Shown piece by piece: positions 17,011 to 25,206 of a stretch of 64,000 bases of DNA. The translations under genes and the position numbers were made by a program. How positions within the stretch are numbered: the first letter of the stretch is position 1; every line of letters begins with the position of its first letter. The notes beneath the pieces were generated by a model. It ran no database searches and had not been told where the DNA came from. It was given only the letters and a program-made list of their open reading frames with translations. The stretch lies in the NCBI GenBank assembly GCA_014653375.1, contig JACWEP010000004.1, forward strand, positions 1 through 64,000. The letters run 5' to 3'. This DNA comes from Pelagibacterales bacterium SAG-MED48 (GTDB lineage Bacteria; Pseudomonadota; Alphaproteobacteria; Pelagibacterales; Pelagibacteraceae).

Positions 17011-17920
17011 TTTGGGTAAAAGCTTCAGCAAATTTTTTTGCTTCAAAAATTTGAAGATCATCTTCTTTTTCTCCTAAACCTAAAGCAATGATTGGAAGTT
17101 TATATTTTTTAGCAACAGCTAAGAGAATTCCTCCTTTAGCTGTTCCATCTAGTTTTGTCATTACAAGACCAGTAATTGGGATTATTTTATTAAATTCCTC
17201 AACTTGATTAATTACATTTTGACCCGAAGTAGCATCTAAAACCAATATAACATCATGAGGTGCTTCAGGATCTATTTTTTTTGTTACATTTGCAATTTTT
17301 TTATATTCTTCCATTAAATTTTTCTTATTTTGTAATCTTCCAGCAGTATCAATTAAAACTTGATTAAAGTTATTATTAATTGCTTCCTCAATTGCCTTAT
17401 AAGCAACTGATGCAGGATCTGCACCTTGTGAAGATTTTGTTATATCAACTTCAACTTTATTTGCCCAATTTTCTAATTGTTCAATAGCTGCTGCTCGAAA
17501 AGTATCTGATGCAGCAAGCATAACTTTATTACCATTTGCTTTTAATATTTTACTAATTTTTCCAATAGTAGTTGTTTTTCCAACACCATTAACACCTGAA
17601 ACTAAAGTAGCATTAATTTTATCTTTCTTTTTAAAGAAATTATCATTTTCAAGTGGCTTCATTAGAGAAACTATATATTCTTTTAAAATAGTATTTATTT
17701 CTTCAGCAATATCTTTCTTTGGATCGATTTTACTGTCAGAAATTATTTCTTTAATTTCAGCTGCAGCAATAATTCCAACATCAGACTGGATTAGGTATTC
17801 CTCAATTTTATCTAAAGTTTTGTCATCAATTTCTTTTTTTATAACTATATCTCTTAAACCTGATGTAAAAGCAGATGCACTCTTTTTAAATCCAGATTTA
17901 AATTTATCGAAAATTCCCAT
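17003..17920 (-). CDS. ftsY: Signal recognition particle receptor FtsY
   Basis: A 305-residue protein made of the N and G domains only; the acidic A domain of E. coli FtsY is absent. GTPase motifs are the P-loop GVNGVGKTTT (residues 109-118), DTFRAAAIEQL, DTAGR and TKLDGTAKGG. FtsY binds Ffh with the signal recognition particle and docks ribosomes to the SecYEG translocon. The start shares one base with the dapF stop (TAATG), so dapF and ftsY form an operon on the minus strand. The ffh gene lies on the other side of dapF, in the opposite orientation. Confidence 0.96.
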   Translation of the reverse strand: MGIFDKFKSGFKKSASAFTSGLRDIVIKKEIDDKTLDKIEEYLIQSDVGIIAAAEIKEIISDSKIDPKKDIAEEINTILKEYIVSLMKPLENDNFFKKKDKINATLVSGVNGVGKTTTIGKISKILKANGNKVMLAASDTFRAAAIEQLENWANKVEVDITKSSQGADPASVAYKAIEEAINNNFNQVLIDTAGRLQNKKNLMEEYKKIANVTKKIDPEAPHDVILVLDATSGQNVINQVEEFNKIIPITGLVMTKLDGTAKGGILLAVAKKYKLPIIALGLGEKEDDLQIFEAKKFAEAFTQIN

Positions 17921-18744
17921 TAAATATTAATCTCAATATTTTTGACATCTGAGACAGGCCCTTTCATATGGACACTATTATTTTCATCAATTGATATTGA
18001 TAGCTTGCCTAGTGCAAACTCAATATCAGTTTTTTTATCAGTTAATCCATTAATATTTCCAGCTACAGCAGTAGCACATGCTGCTGTTCCACAAGCTTTT
18101 GTTAGTCCAGCTCCTCTCTCCCATACCTTAACTTTAATTAAGTTTTTATTAATAACTTTTGCAAGAGTAACATTACATTTCTCAGGAAAATATTTATGAT
18201 TTTCTATTTCAGGGCCAATTTTTTCTAAATCATAATCTTCAATATTCTCAACAAAAAATATAACATGAGGATTCCCAACGTTCACTGAAGTCCCACCAAT
18301 ATGCTCAACTCCATTTTTGTTAATAATTGGAATATTCAAGTTTTTTGTATCTAACTCTTTATTTAAGGGAATTTTACTCCATTCAGTTTTAGCAACACCA
18401 ATTTCTGTTTCCACTAAATTACCATCTAAAATTTTTGACTTTAAAGATCCGGAAGATGTCCAAAGTATAATTTCTTTATCATTGTTTTCTTTTGATAGTA
18501 AATCAGCAACGCATCTTGTTCCATTTCCACAGGCACCCGAAATACTACCATCTGAATTATAAAATTCTAAGGCTGCATCTTTCTTTTCAATTTTTTGAAT
18601 TAAAATTAACTGATCACATCCAATAAAATTTCGGTCACATATCTTAACAATCTGGTCTTTTTTTAGATTAAAATTTTGACTTCTCTGGTCAATGATTACA
18701 AAATCATTTCCCAAACCATCCATTTTAAAAGCTTTAATATACAT
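17920..18744 (-). CDS. dapF: Diaminopimelate epimerase
   Basis: A 274-residue enzyme with both catalytic cysteines in their family contexts: Cys72 in GACGNGTRC and Cys218 in KACGTAAC. The start MYIKAFKMDGLGNDF matches the family N-terminus. It converts LL-diaminopimelate to meso-diaminopimelate for lysine and peptidoglycan synthesis in the cytoplasm. It is upstream of ftsY and overlaps it by one base. The 5' side faces the ffh leader, so the two operons diverge from the 18745-18905 gap. Confidence 0.96.
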   Translation of the reverse strand: MYIKAFKMDGLGNDFVIIDQRSQNFNLKKDQIVKICDRNFIGCDQLILIQKIEKKDAALEFYNSDGSISGACGNGTRCVADLLSKENNDKEIILWTSSGSLKSKILDGNLVETEIGVAKTEWSKIPLNKELDTKNLNIPIINKNGVEHIGGTSVNVGNPHVIFFVENIEDYDLEKIGPEIENHKYFPEKCNVTLAKVINKNLIKVKVWERGAGLTKACGTAACATAVAGNINGLTDKKTDIEFALGKLSISIDENNSVHMKGPVSDVKNIEINI

Positions 18745-18791
18745 ATATAGATATTTAACTTATTTATTGACTTTTTGAACCTCTATTATAG

Positions 18792-18901
18792 GTTGTCCTC
18801 GTTTCCGCAAAAACATTAACTTTGCGGTGTCTTTGGAAACAAAGAGATCGACACTAGTCAGCGAGGCTTCGCCCACTAGTGCGATTACTGCTGTGTGTAA
18901 T
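18792..18901 (+). ncRNA. Candidate structured RNA leader upstream of ffh
   Basis: The 161-bp gap between dapF and ffh is GC-richer than its surroundings and folds by eye into a row of hairpins. H1 pairs 18805-18811 with 18821-18827 (CCGCAAA/TTTGCGG). H2 pairs 18830-18835 with 18840-18845 and is capped by a GAAA tetraloop. H3 pairs 18848-18858 with 18875-18884 around an inner GCGA/TCGC stem (18861-18872). H4 pairs 18884-18888 with 18897-18901, ending 4 bases before the ffh ATG. An alternative helix, 18801-18806 with 18835-18840 (GTTTCC/GGAAAC), would exclude H1 and H2. A TATTAT box (18784-18789) could be its -10. It is either a cis-regulatory ffh leader or a small RNA. The conserved SRP RNA tetraloop region is not seen. 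Confidence 0.6.
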
Positions 18902-18905
18902 AATT

Positions 18906-20264
18906 ATGTTTGAAAATTTAACAAATAAATTCGAAGAAATTTTTTCTTCTTTAAAAAAAGCTCCTTCACTTGATGAAACTCAAGTGGATGAGGGTTTAAG
19001 AGGAATTAGACAAGCTTTATTAGAAGCCGATGTCTCCCTGGATGTTGCTAAAGATTTTATTGAAAAAGTTAAACCAAAGGTTCTAGGTCAAGAAATTATC
19101 CGATCAACTTCTCCTGGAGATATGGTTGTAAAAATTGTCTATGATGAATTAGTTAATTTATTAGGTGAAACTAATAATGAGATAAATCTTAGTGCTGTAC
19201 CACCAGTTCCAATGATGCTTGTAGGGCTTCAAGGTTCAGGAAAAACTACGACAACTGCAAAATTAGCCAAGTATTTAGAAACCAATAAAAAGAAAAAAGT
19301 AATGATGGTTAGTCTTGATATTTATAGACCAGCTGCTCAGGAACAACTTCGGTCTCTTGGAGAACAAAATAATATATTAACGCTTCCTATAATAGAGGGT
19401 CAACAACCAACAGATATTTGCCAAAGAGCAATTAGTGCAGCAAATCTTAATGGAGCAGAAATTATTTTATTTGATACTGCTGGAAGAACTCAAATTGATT
19501 TACAAATGATGAGTGAAATTAAGCAAATTGAAAGCGTAATCAATCCTACTGAAACATTTTTAGTAGCAGACTCATTAACAGGGCAAGTTGCAGCATCAGT
19601 TGCAAAAGAATTTAAAAATACTGTAAATCTTTCTGGAATCATTTTAACTAGAGCAGATGGTGATGCTAGAGGTGGGGCAGCAGTTAGTATGAAATATATT
19701 TCAAATGTTCCAATTAAATTTTTAGGGGTTGGTGAAAAAGTTGATAACCTTGAGGTATTTCACCCAGATAGAATAGCAAACAGAATTCTTGGAATGGGAG
19801 ACATTGTTTCTTTGGTAGAAAAAGCTGCACAAGATTTAGGTGAAGATAATATTAAAAAAGCAGAAGAGAATTTAAAAAAAGGGCAATTCTCTATGCAGGA
19901 TTATTTAACGCAGTTGAGACAAATGAAAAAAATGGGTGGTATTGAGGGCATAATGTCTTTTATGCCAGGAGTTTCAAAAATGAAATCTCAAATGGACTCA
20001 GCTGGAATTGATGAAAGTATCATCACTAAAAATGAAGCTATCATTTTGTCAATGACCAAAAGAGAAAGAGAGAACCCGAAACTTATTGATGGTTCTAGAA
20101 AAAAAAGAATTGCTAATGGCTCTGGCACAGATCCAGCCACTATCAATAAATTGCTTAAGCAATTTAAAATGATGTCTGAAATGATGAAGAAGATGTCAAA
20201 AGGAAATCTGAAAGGTATGTCTGATAAAGGAATACCGCCAGAGCTATTTAATCAATTAAAATAA
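18906..20264 (+). CDS. ffh: Signal recognition particle protein Ffh
   Basis: A 452-residue GTPase with an N domain (1-90), a G domain with P-loop GLQGSGKTTT (about 107-116), DIYRPAAQEQL, DTAGRTQ and TRADGDARGG, and a Met-rich M domain (about 310-452) that binds the SRP RNA and signal peptides. The start is ATG 18906 (MFENLTNKF); an in-frame GTG at 18879 lies inside a strong hairpin and would add an unrelated leader. No Shine-Dalgarno is visible. It begins a plus-strand run that continues to atpC. rpsP follows 15 bp later with its own AAGGAG site. Confidence 0.96.
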   Translation: MFENLTNKFEEIFSSLKKAPSLDETQVDEGLRGIRQALLEADVSLDVAKDFIEKVKPKVLGQEIIRSTSPGDMVVKIVYDELVNLLGETNNEINLSAVPPVPMMLVGLQGSGKTTTTAKLAKYLETNKKKKVMMVSLDIYRPAAQEQLRSLGEQNNILTLPIIEGQQPTDICQRAISAANLNGAEIILFDTAGRTQIDLQMMSEIKQIESVINPTETFLVADSLTGQVAASVAKEFKNTVNLSGIILTRADGDARGGAAVSMKYISNVPIKFLGVGEKVDNLEVFHPDRIANRILGMGDIVSLVEKAAQDLGEDNIKKAEENLKKGQFSMQDYLTQLRQMKKMGGIEGIMSFMPGVSKMKSQMDSAGIDESIITKNEAIILSMTKRERENPKLIDGSRKKRIANGSGTDPATINKLLKQFKMMSEMMKKMSKGNLKGMSDKGIPPELFNQLK

Positions 20265-20279
20265 TAAAAAGGAGAACGA

Positions 20280-20804
20280 ATGTTAAAGCTAAGATTATCA
20301 AGAGGTGGAACAAAGAAACGTCCTGTTTACAAAGTTGTTGTAGCAGATAGCCGTTTTGCAAGAGATGGTAGATTTATTGAGAAAGTGGGATTTTTTAACC
20401 CTCTTTTACCTAAAGATAAAAAAGAAAGAGTTGGTCTTGAGGCCGAGAGAATTAAGTATTGGTTAGGTCAAGGTGCTCAACCAACAAGTAGGGTTGCAAG
20501 AATTTTAGGAGAAAATGAATTAATGCCAATGCCTGCAAATGGAAATAATCCCCAAAAAGCTGTCCCTAAAAAAGAAAGAAAAAAAGGAGGTGAAGAAGCT
20601 CCAGCAGCAGCTCCTAAAGCAGCAGAAGCGGCACCAGCAGCACCAGCAGCAGAAGCTCCTAAAGAAGAAGCTCCAGCGGCAGAAGCGGCACCAGCAGCAG
20701 AAGCTCCTAAAGCAGCAGAAGCTCCTAAAGAAGAAGCTCCAGCAGCAGAAGCTCCTAAAGAAGAAGCTCCAGCAGCAGAAGCTCCTAAAGAAGAACAAAA
20801 ATAA
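20280..20804 (+). CDS. rpsP: 30S ribosomal protein S16 with long Ala/Glu/Pro/Lys repeat tail
   Basis: The first 84 residues are a standard S16 ([20 protein letters not shown] start, [14 protein letters not shown]). They are followed by a Lys-rich linker (residues 92-103) and a 70-residue tail made of APA and EAPKEE units, giving 174 residues where the family usually has 80-100. S16 is an assembly protein of the small subunit. The tail is encoded partly by perfect 30-bp tandem repeats. Similar low-complexity tails on S16 occur in some alphaproteobacteria, and I regard the tail as genuine and in frame. A good AAGGAG site lies about 6-10 bases upstream of the ATG. Confidence 0.95.
   Translation: MLKLRLSRGGTKKRPVYKVVVADSRFARDGRFIEKVGFFNPLLPKDKKERVGLEAERIKYWLGQGAQPTSRVARILGENELMPMPANGNNPQKAVPKKERKKGGEEAPAAAPKAAEAAPAAPAAEAPKEEAPAAEAAPAAEAPKAAEAPKEEAPAAEAPKEEAPAAEAPKEEQK
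20649..20795 (+). repeat. 30-bp tandem repeats encoding the S16 tail
   Basis: Two perfect tandem copies of a 30-bp unit (20715-20744 and 20745-20774) are followed by a 21-base partial copy (20775-20795). Another copy with a single mismatch lies at 20649-20678. Each unit encodes [11 protein letters not shown] 29/30 match to the same unit occurs in rplS at 21945-21974, in direct orientation. Confidence 0.9.
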
Positions 20805-20818
20805 TTTAAAAATTATTT

Positions 20819-21505
20819 ATGTGGCAAGCTCAAGTGTTTACACTTTATCCCGAAGTTTTTCCTGGACCTTTATCTAAAGGTTTGTATGGAAAAGCTTTAT
20901 CCAAAGAGTTATGGAATTTAAAGGTTGTAAACATTAGAGATGCAGCTGAGGATAAACATAAAACAGTTGATGATACTCCTTATGGTGGCGGTTCAGGAAT
21001 GTTATTAAAAGCAGATACTTTAGCAAAATCTTTAGATAAAAATAAAATAGAGGGTGATAGAATTATTTATTTATCTCCTAAAGGCAAAAAATTTGATCAA
21101 TTGTATGCTCAAGAATTATCAAAAGAAAAATCTGTATCTTTTATTTGTGGTCATTTTGAAGGAGTTGATGAAAGAGTTTTATCTACAAGAAACATAGAAG
21201 AAGTTAGCATTGGAGATTATGTTTTATCAGGTGGAGAAACAGCAGCATTTGTTGTTATAGATAGTATTTTAAGACTTCTTCCGGGAGTTCTAGGTAATGA
21301 AAATTCAAAAATGGACGAAAGTTTTGAAAATGGTCTTTTGGAGTATCCACAGTATACAAAACCTCAAATTTGGGAGGAAAAAGCTGTTCCAGACGTCTTA
21401 TTATCAGGGGATCACAACAAAATTAAAGACTGGCGTTTATCTCAATCTGAGGCTATAACACGCGTCCGAAGACCAGATTTATGGCAAAAATATAAGAAAA
21501 ATTAA
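20819..21505 (+). CDS. trmD: tRNA (guanine37-N1)-methyltransferase TrmD
   Basis: A 228-residue SPOUT methyltransferase. Landmarks are [12 protein letters not shown] at the start, the [16 protein letters not shown] block, [12 protein letters not shown] and the SAM-knot segment [13 protein letters not shown]. The C-terminal [13 protein letters not shown] is also present. It makes m1G37 in tRNAs reading CNN codons, preventing +1 frameshifting. The order rpsP-trmD-rplS is the widely conserved bacterial operon; the usual rimM between rpsP and trmD is absent here. The length is near the family norm of 240. Confidence 0.95.
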   Translation: MWQAQVFTLYPEVFPGPLSKGLYGKALSKELWNLKVVNIRDAAEDKHKTVDDTPYGGGSGMLLKADTLAKSLDKNKIEGDRIIYLSPKGKKFDQLYAQELSKEKSVSFICGHFEGVDERVLSTRNIEEVSIGDYVLSGGETAAFVVIDSILRLLPGVLGNENSKMDESFENGLLEYPQYTKPQIWEEKAVPDVLLSGDHNKIKDWRLSQSEAITRVRRPDLWQKYKKN

Positions 21506-21521
21506 TTTGATAAATATAAAC

Positions 21522-22061
21522 ATGAAAACAATTGAAGAAATAAACTTACATAACGTAAAAAAAATACTTGCAGAGAAAAAAATCCCAGAATTTTATCCTG
21601 GTGATGTGGTTAAAGTTGGAGTTAGAATTACTGAAGGTAAAAAAGAAAGAATTCAATATTTTGAAGGTGTTTGTATTGCAAAAAAAAGTAGGGATTTAAA
21701 CTCATCTTTTACTGTAAGAAAAATTTCTTTTGGTGAAGGTGTTGAAAGAACTTTTCCCCTGTATGGAACGTTAATTGATTCAATTAAAGTAATTAGATCA
21801 GGTAAAGTTAGAAGAGCAAAATTATATTACCTAAGAGATAGAACTGGTAAATCAGCAAGAATTGCAGAAAAGATAAGAAAAAAAATTGGTATAGATGTTG
21901 ATGTTAAACCTGAAACTGTTACAGAGGAAAATGTAGCACCAGTAGCAGAGGCTCCTAAAGAAGAAGCTCCAGCAGTAGAAGCGGCACCAACAACAGAAGC
22001 TCCGGTAACTGAAGCACCAAAAGACGAACAAAAATCAGAAGGTTCTTCAGAAAAAAAATAA
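21522..22061 (+). CDS. rplS: 50S ribosomal protein L19 with acidic repeat tail
   Basis: 179 residues from ATG 21522 ([16 protein letters not shown]); an upstream in-frame TTG at 21507 is less likely. The L19 core (about residues 1-122) shows [13 protein letters not shown], the [13 protein letters not shown] segment, and the [14 protein letters not shown] end. A tail of about 55 residues follows, rich in Ala, Glu, Pro and Thr ([10 protein letters not shown] and similar). Its DNA is nearly the same as the rpsP tail repeat. L19 lies at the 30S-50S interface in the large subunit. Typical L19 proteins end soon after the core. Confidence 0.94.
   Translation: MKTIEEINLHNVKKILAEKKIPEFYPGDVVKVGVRITEGKKERIQYFEGVCIAKKSRDLNSSFTVRKISFGEGVERTFPLYGTLIDSIKVIRSGKVRRAKLYYLRDRTGKSARIAEKIRKKIGIDVDVKPETVTEENVAPVAEAPKEEAPAVEAAPTTEAPVTEAPKDEQKSEGSSEKK
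21945..22004 (+). repeat. Copy of the rpsP tail repeat inside rplS
   Basis: These 60 bases match rpsP 20649-20708 at 54 positions by direct reading, in the same reading frame and orientation, about 1.3 kb downstream. The first 30 bases match the rpsP tandem unit at 29 of 30. trmD lies between the two copies. Confidence 0.85.
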
Positions 22062-22071
22062 TTTTTTTTCA

Positions 22072-23475
22072 ATGTCCACAACTCTTTACGATAAAATTTG
22101 GAATGATCATCTAGTTGATCAACAAGATGATGGAACAGCGTTACTTTTTGTTGATAGACATTTAGTTCATGAAGTAACTAGTCCACAAGCTTTTGAGGGT
22201 TTAAGAAATTCAAATAGAAAAGTAAGACATCCTAATTTAACTTTAGCGGTTGCTGATCACAATGTTCCTACAACTGATAGAACTAAAGGAATAGCTGATC
22301 AAGAGTCAAAAATACAAGTAGACACCTTAGAGGCTAACTGTAAAGAATTTGGTGTTCAACTTTTTGGAATGGATGATAAGAGACAAGGAATTGTTCACAT
22401 AATTGGACCAGAACAAGGCTTTACTCAACCTGGAACAGTAATTGTATGTGGAGATAGTCATACAGCAACACACGGTGCATTTGGTTCATTAGCATTTGGA
22501 ATTGGTACATCAGAAGTAGAGCATGTTTTGGCAACACAAACGTTAGTTCAGAAAAAAGCAAAAAATTTTAGAATAAATGTTAATGGTCAACTTCCTCTTG
22601 GAGTTACATCTAAAGATGTAATACTTCAAATTATAGGAAAAATTGGTACAGCAGGAGGAACAGGTTCTGTTATAGAATATGCAGGTGATTTAATCAGATC
22701 TTTAAGTGTTGAACAAAGAATGACAATTTGCAACATGACAATTGAAGGTGGGGCAAGAGCAGGATTAATTGCACCAGATGAAAAAATATTTAATTATTTA
22801 AAAGGAAAACCAATGTCACCTAAGGGAGATAATTGGGAAAAAGCTTTAAACTATTGGAACAGTCTCAAAACAGATGATGATGCAAGTTTTGATCAAGAGC
22901 TTAATTTAAATGCTGGTGAAATTTTACCAATGATTACTTGGGGAACATCTCCGCAAGATGTAATTACAATTGATGAAAAAGTACCAAATCCACAAAGTGA
23001 AAGTGATGAAGATAAAAAAAATTCAATCGAAAGAGCTCTAAAATATATGGGTTTAAAGCCAGATATGGCTGCAAAGGACATTAAAATTGACAAGGTGTTT
23101 ATTGGAAGCTGTACTAATGGCAGAATAGAAGACTTAAGAGAAGCAGCCAAAATTTTAAAAGATAAGAAAATATCATCACATGTAAGTGCTATGGTAGTTC
23201 CAGGTTCAGGATTGGTAAAAGAGCAAGCAGAGCAAGAAGGATTAGATCAAATATTTGTAAACTCTGGTTTTGAATGGAGAGAACCAGGTTGTTCAATGTG
23301 TTTAGCAATGAATGCAGATAAATTAAAACCAGAAGAAAGATGTGCTTCTACATCAAATAGAAATTTTGAAGGTCGACAGGGTAGAGGTGGAAGAACACAC
23401 TTGGTAAGTCCTGGAATGGCAGCTGCGGCAGCAATATCTGGAACCTTAGACGATGTTAGAAAGTATCAAAATTAA
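22072..23475 (+). CDS. leuC: 3-isopropylmalate dehydratase large subunit
   Basis: A 467-residue aconitase-family protein with the [4Fe-4S] ligands in FIGSCTNGR (about residue 346) and [11 protein letters not shown] (about residues 406-409). It starts [10 protein letters not shown] as LeuC usually does. With LeuD it isomerises 2-isopropylmalate to 3-isopropylmalate in leucine synthesis. It is 10 bp after rplS and ends directly against leuD (stop codon next to the leuD ATG). The leuC-leuD-leuB order is a complete tail of the leucine pathway; leuA is not in the window. Confidence 0.97.
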   Translation: MSTTLYDKIWNDHLVDQQDDGTALLFVDRHLVHEVTSPQAFEGLRNSNRKVRHPNLTLAVADHNVPTTDRTKGIADQESKIQVDTLEANCKEFGVQLFGMDDKRQGIVHIIGPEQGFTQPGTVIVCGDSHTATHGAFGSLAFGIGTSEVEHVLATQTLVQKKAKNFRINVNGQLPLGVTSKDVILQIIGKIGTAGGTGSVIEYAGDLIRSLSVEQRMTICNMTIEGGARAGLIAPDEKIFNYLKGKPMSPKGDNWEKALNYWNSLKTDDDASFDQELNLNAGEILPMITWGTSPQDVITIDEKVPNPQSESDEDKKNSIERALKYMGLKPDMAAKDIKIDKVFIGSCTNGRIEDLREAAKILKDKKISSHVSAMVVPGSGLVKEQAEQEGLDQIFVNSGFEWREPGCSMCLAMNADKLKPEERCASTSNRNFEGRQGRGGRTHLVSPGMAAAAAISGTLDDVRKYQN

Positions 23476-24081
23476 ATGCAAAAATTTAATAAATTAAATA
23501 GTGTCCCAGCATATCTACCAATAGTTAACATTGATACCGATATGATTATTCCAAAGCAATTTTTGAAAACTATTAAAAGAACAGGTCTAGGAAAAAATTT
23601 ATTTTTTGAAATGAGATACGATGAACAAGGTAAAGAAGTCAATGATTTTACATTAAATCAAAGCCCTTTTAATAATTCAAAAATTTTAATTGCTGGTAAA
23701 AATTTTGGATGTGGATCTTCAAGAGAACATGCGCCATGGGCACTTCTAGATTTTGGAATAACTTGTGTAATTAGTTCAAGTTATGCTGATATTTTTTATA
23801 GTAACTGTTTTAAGAATGGAATTTTACCTATAATTCTTGAAGAAGAAAAAATTAAAGAATTATCAGAGTATGCTAATAGAAAAGAAGAAATATCTGTAGA
23901 TTTAGAGGAAGAAAAAATTATTTATGGAAATAATGAAATTACATTCCAAGTAGATCCATTTAAGAAAAAATGTCTACTCGAGGGACTTGACGATATTGCT
24001 TTGTCTCTTAAAAAAACTGATAAAATTGAAAATTTTGAAAAAGATTTGATAAATAAAAAACCCTGGATTTTTAATGATTAA
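23476..24081 (+). CDS. leuD: 3-isopropylmalate dehydratase small subunit
   Basis: A 201-residue swivelling-domain protein with the typical N-terminal [14 protein letters not shown] and the [14 protein letters not shown] substrate-binding block. It forms a heterodimer with LeuC. Its ATG directly follows the leuC stop, and its 3' end overlaps leuB by 8 bp, consistent with coupled translation. The length is normal for the family. Confidence 0.97.
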   Translation: MQKFNKLNSVPAYLPIVNIDTDMIIPKQFLKTIKRTGLGKNLFFEMRYDEQGKEVNDFTLNQSPFNNSKILIAGKNFGCGSSREHAPWALLDFGITCVISSSYADIFYSNCFKNGILPIILEEEKIKELSEYANRKEEISVDLEEEKIIYGNNEITFQVDPFKKKCLLEGLDDIALSLKKTDKIENFEKDLINKKPWIFND

Positions 24082-25180
24082 AGTAAAAAAAAGAAAAATA
24101 CTTTTATTACCTGGGGATGGTATAGGCCCAGAAGTTATAGGTGAGGTTAAAAAAATTATTAAGTGGTTTAATGACAATAAATCATTGGATTTTGAAATAG
24201 AGGAAGGTCTTGCAGGGGGTTGTTCATATGACAAACACGGAACACCGATCACAGATGAAGTATTCTATAAAGCTCTAGAATGCGAAGTCGTTATGCTTGG
24301 TGCTGTTGGTGGACCTAAATGGGATAACTTAGAATTTTCTAAGAAACCTGAAAGAGCACTTTTAAAACTTAGAAAAGAACTTAAATTATTTGCAAATTTA
24401 AGACCTGCCATATGTTTTGAACAATTAGTAGACGCATCAACACTAAAGCCAGAAATAGTATCAGGCTTAGATATTATGATAGTAAGAGAATTAACAGGTG
24501 GAATTTATTTCGGTGAACCAAGAGGAATTAAACCAATTGAAAATGGTGAAAGAAAAGGAATTAACACCCATACTTATACAACTAGTGAAATAACTAGAGT
24601 TGCTAGGATAGCTTTTGATTTAGCAAAAAAACGATCAAACAAAGTAACTTCATGTGAAAAATCAAATGTAATGGAGGCCGGACAGCTTTGGAAAGAAGAA
24701 GTTCAAGAGCTTCATGATAAAGAATACAAAGACGTGGAACTAAGCCACATGCTTGCAGATAACTGTGCTATGCAGCTTTTAAGAAACCCAAAACAGTTTG
24801 ATGTAATAGTAACTGATAATTTATTTGGTGATATGCTTTCAGATCAAGCTTCAATGCTAACAGGATCTTTAGGACTTCTTCCATCTGCATCCTTAGGGGC
24901 AAAAAATAAAGATGGTGAGATGAGAGCGATGTACGAGCCTATTCATGGATCTGCACCAGATATTGCAGGAAAAGGAATTGCTAATCCGATTGCATCAATA
25001 TTAAGCTTTGCAATGGCATTAAGATATTCATTAGATCTAGATAACGAAGCTGATGCTCTAGAAAAAGCTGTTCAAGAGGTGCTTAATGATGGTCTTAGAA
25101 CTAAAGATATACTATCCAAAGGGATGAAAGAGACTTCAACACCTGAAATGGGTGATGCGATAATTTCAAAATTGCAATAA
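24074..25180 (+). CDS. leuB: 3-isopropylmalate dehydrogenase
   Basis: A 368-residue NAD-dependent beta-decarboxylating dehydrogenase. It shows [11 protein letters not shown], the [14 protein letters not shown] loop specific to LeuB, the metal-binding [11 protein letters not shown] and the NAD-binding [14 protein letters not shown]. It oxidises and decarboxylates 3-isopropylmalate to 4-methyl-2-oxopentanoate. The start ATG 24074 lies within the end of leuD (8-bp overlap). A perfect 18-bp palindrome covers its stop codon. Confidence 0.97.
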   Translation: MIKVKKRKILLLPGDGIGPEVIGEVKKIIKWFNDNKSLDFEIEEGLAGGCSYDKHGTPITDEVFYKALECEVVMLGAVGGPKWDNLEFSKKPERALLKLRKELKLFANLRPAICFEQLVDASTLKPEIVSGLDIMIVRELTGGIYFGEPRGIKPIENGERKGINTHTYTTSEITRVARIAFDLAKKRSNKVTSCEKSNVMEAGQLWKEEVQELHDKEYKDVELSHMLADNCAMQLLRNPKQFDVIVTDNLFGDMLSDQASMLTGSLGLLPSASLGAKNKDGEMRAMYEPIHGSAPDIAGKGIANPIASILSFAMALRYSLDLDNEADALEKAVQEVLNDGLRTKDILSKGMKETSTPEMGDAIISKLQ

Positions 25181-25193
25181 TTCTAGAATTATT
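25176..25193. promoter_or_regulatory. Perfect 18-bp palindrome at the leuB/dmdC junction
   Basis: AATAATTCTAGAATTATT reads the same on both strands and spans the leuB stop codon, 13 bp before the dmdC ATG. It has no loop and no T-tract, so it resembles a dimeric-regulator operator more than a terminator. An AAGG site follows at 25196-25199. Function is inferred only. Confidence 0.4.
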
Positions 25194-25206
25194 CTAAGGT
25201 CGCGGA

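Noticed and set aside
18767-18789. Canonical promoter TTGACT...TATTAT before ffh
   Set aside because: The two boxes are only 11 bases apart, too close for a sigma70 promoter; only the -10-like box is retained as a possibility.
18792-18901. SRP (4.5S) RNA gene between ftsY/dapF and ffh
   Set aside because: Position is tempting and there is a GAAA-capped hairpin, but the highly conserved GGAA-loop region with its flanking AGCAG-type asymmetric loop is not present on either strand.
20649-20795. CRISPR-like direct repeats
   Set aside because: Units are contiguous without spacers, lie in frame inside rpsP and encode [10 protein letters not shown]; no cas genes are nearby.
20539-20877. 112-residue Lys/Gln-rich reading frame overlapping rpsP
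   Set aside because: It is the +1 frame of the S16 repeat tail; its low-complexity content is a by-product of the GCA/GAA repeats, and S16 is clearly the coding frame.
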